In this document: positions 1 to 6,163 of the stretch, one piece after another | How the letters are laid out: each line of letters starts with the position of its first letter | How positions within the stretch are numbered: the stretch's first letter is position 1 | Source of the DNA: Mycobacteriaceae bacterium | GTDB lineage: Bacteria; Actinomycetota; Actinomycetes; Mycobacteriales; Mycobacteriaceae | Reading direction: 5' to 3' | DNA length: 6,163 nt | NCBI GenBank assembly: GCA_019242135.1 | Contig: JAFAWC010000680.1 | Span: 1-6,163, forward strand | Position numbers and translations under genes: made by a program | The notes under the pieces: model-generated | The model's input: the letters and a program-made list of their open reading frames with translations, nothing else | Databases searched by the model: none | Told to the model about the DNA's origin: nothing

Positions 1-1
1 C

Positions 2-811
2 CTGCCCGGCGGTGCAACACGAACGCTGCTGGCCGGCGGATTGAACTGGCCGCTGGACCTCGCCGTCGGTGGCGACGGCAATCTCTACGTTGCCGACGGC
101 ACCTACTTCTACGTCGTGCGCCCCGACGGGTCGTTGCAGACGGTCGGCATGCTGTTCTCACCGGGTTATCCGGGGTTCCTGCGCGGCGTGGCACCGACCG
201 CCGACGGTGAGTTCGTCGTGACCACATCCGGGGGTCAGGTGTCGCGGTATCGGCCCGCCGGCGGTGAAACCGACGTGCTGGCTGACGGATTCGACCAGCT
301 CTACGGCATCGCGGTCGGGCCCCGTGGGGTCGTGGTCGCCGAACTCGGTGCGGAGCGGATCCTGTTGATCAGCGAGGGCAACGTCGAGGTGGTCGGGTCG
401 AACCTGCAGGCCCCCGTCGGCGTGGCGATCGGGCCCGACGGCGCCGCGCTCGTCGCGGAATCCGCCGCCGGACGGGTGGTTCGGCTGGCTGGAACGACCG
501 CCGAGACCGTGGTTGACGGACTGCAGTGTCCTCAGGGCATTCTGGTCGCCGCCGGGCAGCTCTACATCGTCGACGCGGGCGCCAAGGAACTGATCCAGTT
601 CGACTTGACGACGCACGCACGCCGCACCATCGCGTCGGGACTTCCGGTCGGGTCGCCGCCCGGTGTCGTTCCCAAGCCGCTGAAGGGAATGCCCCCGTTC
701 TCCGGGCCGCAGGGCCCATTTGCGGGCCTCACGGCCGGGCCGGACGGCACAGTGTTCATGTCGGCCGATGGCGATGGCAGCGTTCTTGCATTCCGCCGGA
801 TAGACACGTGA
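2..811 (+). CDS. Beta-propeller protein, NHL/SMP-30 type (3' part; start lies outside the window)
   Basis: This is the C-terminal 269 residues of a repeat protein. The frame is open to the left edge, so the TTG at 41 is an internal Leu codon rather than a start. About six blades of roughly 40 residues can be seen, beginning near nucleotides 38, 173, 287, 401, 518 and 638. Each follows a pattern of Gly-x-x-(3-4)-Gly-(I/V)-A-x-G-P-(D/R)-G, then a hydrophobic strand ending in a polar residue. Examples are the cores YGIAVGPRG, VGVAIGPDG and AGLTAGPDG. This repeat is typical of NHL, SMP-30/gluconolactonase and virginiamycin-B-lyase-like propellers. The last blade carries a Pro/Gly-rich insertion of about 25 residues (around 650-720). 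Residues ahead of the first visible blade (LPGGATRTLLAG) look like the end of yet another blade, so the full protein is larger. Any signal peptide would lie upstream and cannot be judged. The stop overlaps the regulator start by 4 bp (GTGA). Catalytic activity (lactonase or lyase) is unproven; it could be a binding scaffold. The fold call is firm and the function is open. Confidence 0.
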   Translation: MPGGATRTLLAGGLNWPLDLAVGGDGNLYVADGTYFYVVRPDGSLQTVGMLFSPGYPGFLRGVAPTADGEFVVTTSGGQVSRYRPAGGETDVLADGFDQLYGIAVGPRGVVVAELGAERILLISEGNVEVVGSNLQAPVGVAIGPDGAALVAESAAGRVVRLAGTTAETVVDGLQCPQGILVAAGQLYIVDAGAKELIQFDLTTHARRTIASGLPVGSPPGVVPKPLKGMPPFSGPQGPFAGLTAGPDGTVFMSADGDGSVLAFRRIDT

Positions 812-1545
812 CCGTCAGCCCCGTCGAGCACCGCTATCTTCAGGTCGCGCGCGCGCTGCGGAAGGAGATCGTCGATGGGGTGTACCCGGTGGGTTCGCAG
901 CTGCCGACCGAACATGAGTTATGTGAACGGTTTTCGGTCAGCCGCTACACAGTCCGCGAAGCATTGCGGCGGCTGCGCGACGACAACCTAGTAACGTCCC
1001 GCCCGCGTGCAGGAACCCTGGTGGTACCCCGCCCCGCGTCCAATTCGTATGCCCAGGACGTGATGTCGATCAACGACTTGATCGCATTCGCGGCCGGGAC
1101 GCAGTTCGTGATCGAGTCCAACGCGACGGTGAAGGTTGACGATGACCTCGCTTCACGCACCCCCCTGGGCGTGGGCACCGAGTGGCTCGCCGTGCGCGGA
1201 CACCGGCAGGCCGAGGGCGCGTCGGCGCCGATCTGCCGGACGGAGTACTACATCAACCGGCTGTTCGCGGCGGTGGGCAGGCTCCTGCAACGACACAGCG
1301 GTCCGATCTTCCCCCTCATCGAGGACCTGTTCGGGGTCAGTGTCGTCGAGGTGCACCAGGAGATCGCCGCGGTGGTGATCACGCCAGAATTGGCGGCCGG
1401 CCTGAAGGTTGAGGTGGGAACCGCGGCCCTGGAGATGCAGCGCACGTACAAGACATCGGACGGCGAGATAGCGCAGGTCACGATCAACACCCATCCATCG
1501 GCGCGGTTCCGCCACGCCATGACGATGCGCCGGGTCAAGGGCTAG
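808..1545 (+). CDS. GntR-family transcriptional regulator, HutC/UTRA subfamily
   Basis: A 245-residue DNA-binding regulator of normal length for the HutC group. Residues about 8-75 form the GntR winged helix: an N-terminal helix with ALRKEI, the G-x-Q-L-P-T-E-x-E-L segment at 30-39, the recognition helix VSRYTVREALRRL at 44-56, and the wing ending in the RPRAGTLV segment (65-72). Residues about 90-240 match a UTRA effector domain: RTEYYIN near 144-150, a GPIFPLIEDLFG segment at 165-176, EVHQEIAAV at 181-189, and LEMQRTYKTSDGE at 208-220. Family members usually act as dimeric repressors released by a small-molecule ligand. Here the ligand is probably a carboxylic acid, acyl-CoA or sugar acid from the pathway encoded next to it (inference). 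The GTG start at 808 overlaps the propeller stop in a GTGA and is preceded by a weak GGA at 798-800. A longer upstream reading in this frame (from 526) overlaps the propeller gene and adds nothing family-like, so it is not used. Confidence 0.
   Translation: MTVSPVEHRYLQVARALRKEIVDGVYPVGSQLPTEHELCERFSVSRYTVREALRRLRDDNLVTSRPRAGTLVVPRPASNSYAQDVMSINDLIAFAAGTQFVIESNATVKVDDDLASRTPLGVGTEWLAVRGHRQAEGASAPICRTEYYINRLFAAVGRLLQRHSGPIFPLIEDLFGVSVVEVHQEIAAVVITPELAAGLKVEVGTAALEMQRTYKTSDGEIAQVTINTHPSARFRHAMTMRRVKG
1537..1541 (+). promoter_or_regulatory. Ribosome binding site for the first acyl-CoA ligase
   Basis: AAGGG, eleven bases before the GTG at 1553 and inside the last codons of the regulator gene. 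It is the only purine-rich stretch near this start, and the GTG is also the first start codon available in the frame. Confidence 0.
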
Positions 1546-1552
1546 GCGCGCG

Positions 1553-3163
1553 GTGGCAGGCCGCGAAGACAGCCAGCTCAGGACCGACGCCTACCGGCGC
1601 GGATTGTGGGTGCACACCACACTGGCCGACTCGCTGCGGGAGGCCGCAAGAACCACGCCGCAGCGAACAGCCTTGGTAGACGGCGACGTCCGGTTGGACT
1701 GTGCGCGGCTGGACGCCGAAGCGACGGCGCTGGCGCAGACACTGCTGATGCGCGTACCGACCGGCAGCGTGGTCTCGTTCATGCTGCCCAATTGGCATGA
1801 GGCCGCGGTCATCTACCTTGCGGCCACTTTGGCCGGGATGGTGGTCAACCCGATCCTGCCTTCGCTGCGCGAGCGTGAGCTGCAGTTCATCCTGTCGGAT
1901 TCGGGCAGCCGCATCGTTTTCGTACCGTCGGCGTTCGGGGGCCACGATTACGCGTCGATGCTGGCGCGCGCGACCGCGCAGATGGAGTCGCCACCTGAGA
2001 TCATCGTCGTCCGTGGTGACGACGCCGGCAATCACGTGCCGTTTGCTTCCCTCTTCGATGACACGGCCGAATCGGTTGAGCTGCCATCGCTTGATCCCCA
2101 TGCCGTTCGAATGATCCTGTATACCTCGGGAACGTCGGGGCGGCCCAAAGGTGTCCTGCACAGCCACAACTCCATCCACGCTTTGATCTGTCAGGTTCGC
2201 GATCACTGGTTGGTCGATGCCGGGGACCGGTTCCTGGTCGCCTCCCCGATCGCCCACATCGGCGGGTCCATCTACGCTTTCGAATGTCCCCTGCTGCTGG
2301 GTACCACCGCAGTGCTGATGGAGCGCTTTGACGCCGACCGCGCTGTGACGCTCATGCAGCGGGAGCGGTGTACTCACATGGCCGGGGCGACGCCGTTTTT
2401 GGAGCGCGTGCTTAGTGCCGCAGAACGGTCCGCAACGCGCCTGCCCGACCTGAAGGTGTTCGTCTGCGGGGGCGCATCGGTGCCCCCGTCACTGATTCGG
2501 CGAGCGACTACCTACTTCGACCATACCGTCGTCACGCGCGTTTACGGATCGACGGAGGTGCCGGTCACTACCGTCGGCTCGATGCACCCCGGTGACACGG
2601 ACCATGCCGCTGACACTGATGGACAGCCGGGCATCGCCGACATCAAGCTCGTGGACCCCAGCACGGGAAACCAAGGCGCGGGAGAGATTTGGGCGCGGGG
2701 GCCGCAGATGCTGACAGGCTACCTGCATTCCGGAGACGAGAGCGAATCCTTCGACGCCGAGGGCTTTTTCCGCACGGGAGACCTGGCGCGGTGGGTCGAC
2801 GGGAATTACCTTGTCGTCACGGGCCGCGCGAAGGACATCATCGTCCGTCACGGTGAGAACATCTCCCCCAAGGAAGTCGAAGACGTCCTTGTCGGCCACC
2901 CCGGTATCGCCGAAGTCGCCGTCGTCGGACTGCCCGATGACCGCACCGGGGAGCGCGCGTGCGCGGTCATTGTGCCCTCCGGCGGCACCGATCCCGATAT
3001 CGCCGCGTTGAGGGATTACCTGCAGGCCCAGGGGGTCGCGCGGTTCAAGGTTCCAGAACAGGTAGTCATCTGGGAGTCGCTGCCGAAGAACGACGCGGGA
3101 AAGGTCATGAAGAACCAGATCCGTGCGGCGCTGATCAAAGGTGGGCAGGTGAAATGCAGGTAG
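1553..3163 (+). CDS. Acyl-CoA ligase (AMP-forming), cyclohexanecarboxylate-CoA ligase-like
   Basis: A 536-residue ANL-superfamily adenylating enzyme that would join a carboxylic acid to CoA with ATP, through an acyl-AMP. All core motifs are intact: the P-loop YTSGTSGRPKG at residues 190-200, VYGSTE at 330-335, FRTGDL at 406-411, the hinge GRAKDIIVRHGENISP at 424-439, and the C-terminal catalytic Lys517 in PKNDAGKV. The N-terminal part resembles the AliA/cyclohexanecarboxylate-CoA ligase group: a YRRGLW opening, LPNWHEAAVIYLAA and NPILPSLRERELQFIL (about residues 77-112). That points to a cyclic, aromatic or medium-chain acid rather than a long-chain fatty acid, but this is a family-level inference. 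The GTG start at 1553 is the earliest start codon in the frame and lies 7 bp after the regulator stop, with AAGGG at 1537-1541 eleven bases upstream as the likely ribosome site. The 3' end overlaps the SDR gene by 10 bp. The exact substrate is unknown. Confidence 0.
   Translation: MAGREDSQLRTDAYRRGLWVHTTLADSLREAARTTPQRTALVDGDVRLDCARLDAEATALAQTLLMRVPTGSVVSFMLPNWHEAAVIYLAATLAGMVVNPILPSLRERELQFILSDSGSRIVFVPSAFGGHDYASMLARATAQMESPPEIIVVRGDDAGNHVPFASLFDDTAESVELPSLDPHAVRMILYTSGTSGRPKGVLHSHNSIHALICQVRDHWLVDAGDRFLVASPIAHIGGSIYAFECPLLLGTTAVLMERFDADRAVTLMQRERCTHMAGATPFLERVLSAAERSATRLPDLKVFVCGGASVPPSLIRRATTYFDHTVVTRVYGSTEVPVTTVGSMHPGDTDHAADTDGQPGIADIKLVDPSTGNQGAGEIWARGPQMLTGYLHSGDESESFDAEGFFRTGDLARWVDGNYLVVTGRAKDIIVRHGENISPKEVEDVLVGHPGIAEVAVVGLPDDRTGERACAVIVPSGGTDPDIAALRDYLQAQGVARFKVPEQVVIWESLPKNDAGKVMKNQIRAALIKGGQVKCR
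3137..3143 (+). promoter_or_regulatory. Ribosome binding site for the SDR gene
   Basis: AAAGGTG, ten bases before the ATG at 3154, within the last codons of the upstream ligase. It supports the ATG as the start rather than any position further upstream. A closer AGGTGA at 3147-3152 is too near the ATG to be used. Confidence 0.
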
Positions 3164-3939
3164 CAATCGTCACGGGCGCGAGTAGCGGTATCGGTTTCGG
3201 CTGCGCGACCAAACTCGCGCAAATGGGCACGGCGGTGCTCGGGGTCGGCAGGGATCCCTTCCGGCTTGGCGAGTTGGAGACTGCGCTGAAAAAAGAGACA
3301 GGCGATCGCGAACGCGTCGGCACGGTCGCGGCGGACCTGACCGACGATGATGCGCCGCAGCGGATCGTCCAAACTGCGGTCGCTCGGTGGGGCCACATCG
3401 ACGTTCTGGTCAACAACGCCGGCGTGGGCAGCCCCAAGCCGCTACATGAAACCGACGACGAATCGCTTGACTACTTCCTGAATTTGATGCTGCGCGCACC
3501 GTTTCGGCTGGCGCGCGAGGTGATACCGCACATGGCGCGCGGATCGGCGATCATCAACGTGACATCCACGTTCGCGGTCATCGGCGGCCTGCGCGGCGGC
3601 GCGTACTCGGCGGCCAAGGGCGGGTTGACGGCGCTGACCATGCACATCGCATGTCAATACGGGCCGCAGGGCATCCGGTGCAACGCGGTGGCGCCGGGTG
3701 TGACGTTGACTTCGATGGTCGAAAAGCGGCTGGCGGACGAGCGGTTCCGCAAGATCAACACGGAGATGACGCCCTATCCGCGGCTGGGCACAATCGACGA
3801 CGTTGCGAGCACGGTGGCGTTCTTGTGCTCGGAGGGGGGCAGTTTCATCAATGGCCAAACGATCGTGGTGGACGGCGGGTGGAGTTCGACGAAGTACCTG
3901 TCGGACTTCGCGTTGACCTCGGAGTGGGTGACGCGTTGA
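3154..3939 (+). CDS. Classical short-chain dehydrogenase/reductase (SDR), FabG-like
   Basis: A 261-residue NAD(P)-dependent oxidoreductase with a Rossmann fold and every classical SDR landmark. These are the dinucleotide loop TGASSGIG at residues 7-14, Asp61 in ADLTDDD for the adenine, NNAG at 87-90, and the catalytic tetrad Asn110, Ser138, Tyr151 and Lys155 (YSAAK). These are followed by the PG motif at 181-182 and a C-terminal INGQTIVVDGGW segment. Arg33 just after beta-strand 2 (VGRD) hints at NADP(H) preference, a weak inference. It probably oxidises a hydroxyl to a ketone, or the reverse, on a CoA-bound or free intermediate made by the flanking ligases. Enzymes such as BadH (2-hydroxycyclohexanecarboxyl-CoA dehydrogenase) and beta-hydroxyacyl-CoA dehydrogenases belong to the same broad group, so a specific name is not justified. 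The ATG at 3154 is chosen because the SDR fold begins right there (MQVAIVTGAS) and AAAGGTG lies 10 bases upstream. An earlier in-frame start near 2959 would bury about 65 unrelated residues in the ligase gene. A short tail follows the conserved C-terminus. Confidence 0.
   Translation: MQVAIVTGASSGIGFGCATKLAQMGTAVLGVGRDPFRLGELETALKKETGDRERVGTVAADLTDDDAPQRIVQTAVARWGHIDVLVNNAGVGSPKPLHETDDESLDYFLNLMLRAPFRLAREVIPHMARGSAIINVTSTFAVIGGLRGGAYSAAKGGLTALTMHIACQYGPQGIRCNAVAPGVTLTSMVEKRLADERFRKINTEMTPYPRLGTIDDVASTVAFLCSEGGSFINGQTIVVDGGWSSTKYLSDFALTSEWVTR
3921..3924 (+). promoter_or_regulatory. Ribosome binding site supporting a TTG start for the second ligase
   Basis: GGAG, eleven bases before the TTG at 3936. 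It is too close to serve the alternative GTG at 3924, which it overlaps. This spacing, together with the TTGA stop-start overlap, favours TTG as the real start. It lies inside the end of the SDR gene, as expected for translational coupling. Confidence 0.
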
Positions 3940-5402
3940 ATTTGTTCGCTGTGCTCGACCAGGCCGCCGCCCGGTTCGCCGATCGCGGTGCCGTATATCA
4001 CGGGGAGCGCCAATTATGCACGTGGCGCGAACTGCGTGAGCGAGCGCTGCGGCTCGCGACCTCGGTGCGCGAGGCGGGTGGCACCGGCGCGCGGATCGCC
4101 ATCGCCAGCGAGAACCGGCCGGAGATCCTCGAATTGATGTTCGCGATATGGGCTGCGGAGTGCGCGGTCGTTCCAATCAACTTCAAGCTTCATCCGCGGG
4201 AAATGGCACAGATCGTCGAAGACGCCGACGTGGCACAGATCTTCGCTTCGCCGACGATCGCGGGGCGCCTCGCGTTTGTCGATGTCCCGATCGAAACGAT
4301 TGGCGCAGAATCCTATTGCCAGCGGTTGTCCGCCGATATGTGCGCTCCCCCGTCGACGAACCCATCGACGCTGGCCTGGCTTTTCTATACCAGCGGCACC
4401 ACCGGCCGAGCGAAGGGCGCGATGCTGTCGCACCGGAACCTGACGGCGATGACGGTCGCTCACCTCGCCGACATCGATGCGCCCGACGAGAACTGCAGCC
4501 TCGTGCACGGTGCGCCGATGTCGCACGGCTCGGGCCTCTATATCGCTCCGTACGTGCTGCGCGGCGCCCGCCAGGTGGTGCCGGAGTCCGGCGCTTTCGA
4601 CGCGGCCGAATTCCTGGATTTGTGCGACAGCCATCCCGGATCAAGTGCCTTCCTGGCTCCGACGATGGTGCAGCGCCTGGTCGAAACGGGATGTTCCCGC
4701 CCGCGCCATCTCCGTACGATCGTCTACGGCGGCGGCCCTATGTATGTCGACTGCCTCAAGAAGGCGATGACGGCGTTCGGGTCGATCTTCGCCCAGATCT
4801 ACGGTCAGGGTGAGTCACCCATGACCATCACAGGCCTGCGCCGCGTTGATCACGAGTCAGCCAACGACGCGGTTCTGGGCTCGGTCGGCTACGCTCGGTC
4901 CGGCGTGGACGTCGCCGTTCGGCGCGACGACGGCAGCGCCGCGGGTACCGGCGAGATCGGTGAGATCGTCTGCCGCGGAGATGCCGTGATGTGCGGCTAC
5001 TGGAACGATGTCGATGCCACGCGTAACACACTGAAGGACGGCTGGCTCTACACCGGCGACATGGGGTCGTTCGACGACCGCGGATATCTCACGCTTCGCG
5101 ACCGCTCCAAGGACGTCGTGATCAGCGGCGGCAGCAACGTATACCCACGCGAGGTCGAAGAGGTGCTGCTCGAGCACCCCGAGGTGTCAGAGGCCGCCGT
5201 GGTCGGTGCGCCGGATGCCGAATGGGGCGAGGTGGTGGTCGCGTTCATCGTCGGCGCAGTGCAGCCGGCCGAGCTGGACACATTCCTGCTGGAGCGCATA
5301 GCGCGATTCAAGCGCCCGAAGCGGTATCTGTATGTCGATGCCCTGCCGAAGAACAGCTACGGCAAGGTGTTAAAGCGCGATCTGCGGAACCAGTTGGCGT
5401 AA
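3936..5402 (+). CDS. Acyl-CoA ligase (AMP-forming), compact FadD-like
   Basis: A second ANL-superfamily ligase of 488 residues, shorter than the usual 500-560. Most of the saving is in the region before the P-loop, which starts at residue 151 against 190 in the upstream ligase. Motifs are: P-loop YTSGTTGRAKG at 151-161, with Ala159 where Pro is usual; VYGGGPMY as the A4-like strand; YGQGE at 289-293, where Gly292 stands in for the usual Thr but the Glu is kept; YTGDM at 372-376; the hinge DRSKDVVISGGSNVYP at 389-404; and catalytic Lys477 in PKNSYGKV. All core ATP and catalytic residues are otherwise present, so activity is expected. The start is taken as the TTG at 3936, which overlaps the SDR stop in TTGA and has GGAG at 3921-3924 at good spacing. 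The resulting N-terminus (MNLFAVLDQAAARF) looks native for the family. GTG at 3924 (four residues longer) is the main alternative. Substrate unknown; it is clearly not a duplicate of the upstream ligase. Confidence 0.
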   Translation: MNLFAVLDQAAARFADRGAVYHGERQLCTWRELRERALRLATSVREAGGTGARIAIASENRPEILELMFAIWAAECAVVPINFKLHPREMAQIVEDADVAQIFASPTIAGRLAFVDVPIETIGAESYCQRLSADMCAPPSTNPSTLAWLFYTSGTTGRAKGAMLSHRNLTAMTVAHLADIDAPDENCSLVHGAPMSHGSGLYIAPYVLRGARQVVPESGAFDAAEFLDLCDSHPGSSAFLAPTMVQRLVETGCSRPRHLRTIVYGGGPMYVDCLKKAMTAFGSIFAQIYGQGESPMTITGLRRVDHESANDAVLGSVGYARSGVDVAVRRDDGSAAGTGEIGEIVCRGDAVMCGYWNDVDATRNTLKDGWLYTGDMGSFDDRGYLTLRDRSKDVVISGGSNVYPREVEEVLLEHPEVSEAAVVGAPDAEWGEVVVAFIVGAVQPAELDTFLLERIARFKRPKRYLYVDALPKNSYGKVLKRDLRNQLA

Positions 5403-5479
5403 ACCGGCTTGACGGCGAGTTCTGCATGAGGGCTGTGGTGTGGGGGTGGCCGCGACCATGGTGCAGAAATCGAGGTCAA
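5403..5479. other. Spacer between convergent genes, with a weak inverted repeat
   Basis: These 77 bases separate the end of the operon from the end of the thioesterase gene and contain no gene. A 7-bp inverted repeat, TTCTGCA at 5420-5426 and TGCAGAA at 5462-5468, brackets a G-rich stretch (5428-5449). The 35-base loop is long and no T-run follows on either strand. It is therefore not a standard Rho-independent terminator, though transcription from both sides should end about here. Confidence 0.
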
Positions 5480-6163
5480 TTACAGACGTGACTGCGCTTT
5501 GATCGCGGTGTCGCTCGTGCGCAGCGGGCGGATCATTGCGTCCTGCGCGAAAGAGGCCAAAAGCTCGCCCTCCTCGGAGTGCACCGCGCCGCGCACATAC
5601 GACATCCCGGCGCCCACCTGGGTGCTCTCGTGGGTGTACAGCAGCCAGCCGTCCCATCGGACCGGCTCGTGGAAGCTGACGGTGATCGTCATCGGTGCGG
5701 TGGACACCGTCAGATGCGACTGGCTGGTGCCGATGCCCTCGTGCGCACGCATGGTTGTCGAAATCCCAAGGTGACCTGTGAAATACGCGATCAGAGCCTT
5801 GGCCAAATCGTCGCGGGCCGGGATCGGATCGTAGTGCAGCCAGGCGTACAGTTCGGGCGGTCCGACCTCATCGGGGCTGTTGACGTCGACCACGTCGACG
5901 AGGCGCAGTTCGCGTCCGGCCATCGGCATGGCCGAGACGTTGGCGGCGGCGGGCGGCGTGACGTCGGGACGCGGCAGCTGGTGTCGGATCACATCCTCCG
6001 ACGGCACGTCGACGAAAATGGTCATGGTCATCGCGCGCCGGTCGTTTTGCTGCGCGGAGATGATGGCGGTGGCGGTCGACCGGCCTTCGTGCACGACGTC
6101 GACGACCAATTCCACCGGCGCACCCACCAGGACGGCCCGACTGAACACCGCGTGGGCCGAACG
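5480..6163 (-). CDS. TesB-like acyl-CoA thioesterase, double hotdog (N-terminus outside the window)
   Basis: The C-terminal 227 residues of a probable acyl-CoA thioesterase II-type protein, convergent with the operon. The frame is open through the right edge (RSAHAV before the GTG at 6148), so that GTG is an internal Val. With a usual length of about 270-290, some 50-60 N-terminal residues are missing. Numbering from that Val as residue 1, the first hotdog ends with VELVVDVVHEGRSTATA (12-28) and MTMTIFVDVP (40-49). The second holds PELYAWLHYD (98-107), VSFHEPVRWDGWLLYTHEST (157-176), YVRGAVHSEEGELLASF (184-200) and AQDAMIRP (201-208). The last matches the segment around the catalytic Gln of E. 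coli TesB (Gln202 here). By manual alignment, the positions of TesB Asp204 and Thr228 are Gly125 and Pro152, so the catalytic set differs from TesB. The GHLGISTTMRAHEGIG segment (125-140) recalls a group of actinobacterial TesB relatives. It would hydrolyse acyl-CoA to free acid and CoA if active. Its promoter lies outside the window. Confidence 0.
   Translation of the reverse strand, partial: RSAHAVFSRAVLVGAPVELVVDVVHEGRSTATAIISAQQNDRRAMTMTIFVDVPSEDVIRHQLPRPDVTPPAAANVSAMPMAGRELRLVDVVDVNSPDEVGPPELYAWLHYDPIPARDDLAKALIAYFTGHLGISTTMRAHEGIGTSQSHLTVSTAPMTITVSFHEPVRWDGWLLYTHESTQVGAGMSYVRGAVHSEEGELLASFAQDAMIRPLRTSDTAIKAQSRL

Noticed and set aside
526..807. N-terminal extension of the regulator reading frame
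   Set aside because: It overlaps the propeller gene and is Arg-rich and unlike GntR proteins. The GTG at 808 starts just before the winged helix.
803..812. Partial palindrome GACACGTGAC at the regulator start as an operator
   Set aside because: Only the CACGTG core is symmetric, it spans a stop/start overlap, and it does not fit a clear GntR/HutC half-site pattern.
1535..2377. Long minus-strand open frame (280 codons) opposite the first ligase
   Set aside because: Its translation is Arg/Gln/His-rich with no recognisable family, and it lies wholly opposite a motif-complete ligase. It is a GC-skew shadow.
2959..3153. N-terminal extension of the SDR reading frame
   Set aside because: It overlaps the ligase coding region and adds residues unlike any SDR, whereas the ATG at 3154 begins the Rossmann fold directly and has a ribosome site.
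2489..3166. Minus-strand open frame (225 codons) opposite the 3' part of the first ligase
   Set aside because: No family resemblance; the plus-strand frame carries intact A5, A7, A8 and A10 motifs.
3442..4176. Minus-strand open frame (244 codons) across the SDR-ligase junction
   Set aside because: Arg-rich low-complexity product with no domain, opposite two well-supported genes.
6146..6148. GTG as the true start of the thioesterase
   Set aside because: The frame stays open to the window edge, and the protein from here would lack the first half of the N-terminal hotdog domain. It is an internal Val codon.

Overview
The window is GC-rich (mid-60s % by eye), densely packed and uses GTG and TTG starts with very short overlaps. 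This fits a high-GC actinobacterium, most likely a Mycobacterium/Mycolicibacterium-type genome. The genus is inferred from style and from the look of the acyl-CoA enzymes, not from any marker gene.

Layout. Positions 2-5402 carry five plus-strand genes with almost no space between them. In order they are: the 3' part of a six-or-more-bladed beta-propeller (NHL/SMP-30 type); a GntR-family regulator of the HutC/UTRA type; an acyl-CoA ligase resembling cyclohexanecarboxylate-CoA ligases; a classical short-chain dehydrogenase/reductase (SDR) with an intact Asn-Ser-Tyr-Lys tetrad; and a second, more compact acyl-CoA ligase. The junctions are a 4-bp overlap, a 7-bp gap, a 10-bp overlap and a 4-bp overlap, so the group reads as one translationally coupled operon. 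No gap in it is large enough for an obvious internal promoter. After a 77-bp spacer lies a convergent minus-strand gene, cut by the right edge, for a TesB-like double-hotdog acyl-CoA thioesterase.

How the genes may work together (inference). The cassette looks like part of a catabolic or modifying pathway for one or more carboxylic acids. Two ligases of different subfamilies would activate acids to CoA thioesters, the SDR would interconvert a hydroxyl and a keto group, and the UTRA regulator would sense a pathway metabolite. The propeller may be a lactonase-like hydrolase or a binding protein. The thioesterase belongs to a different transcription unit but could release CoA from acyl-CoAs. The substrate cannot be read from the sequence. 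There are no RNA genes, mobile elements, CRISPR arrays or phage genes in the window.
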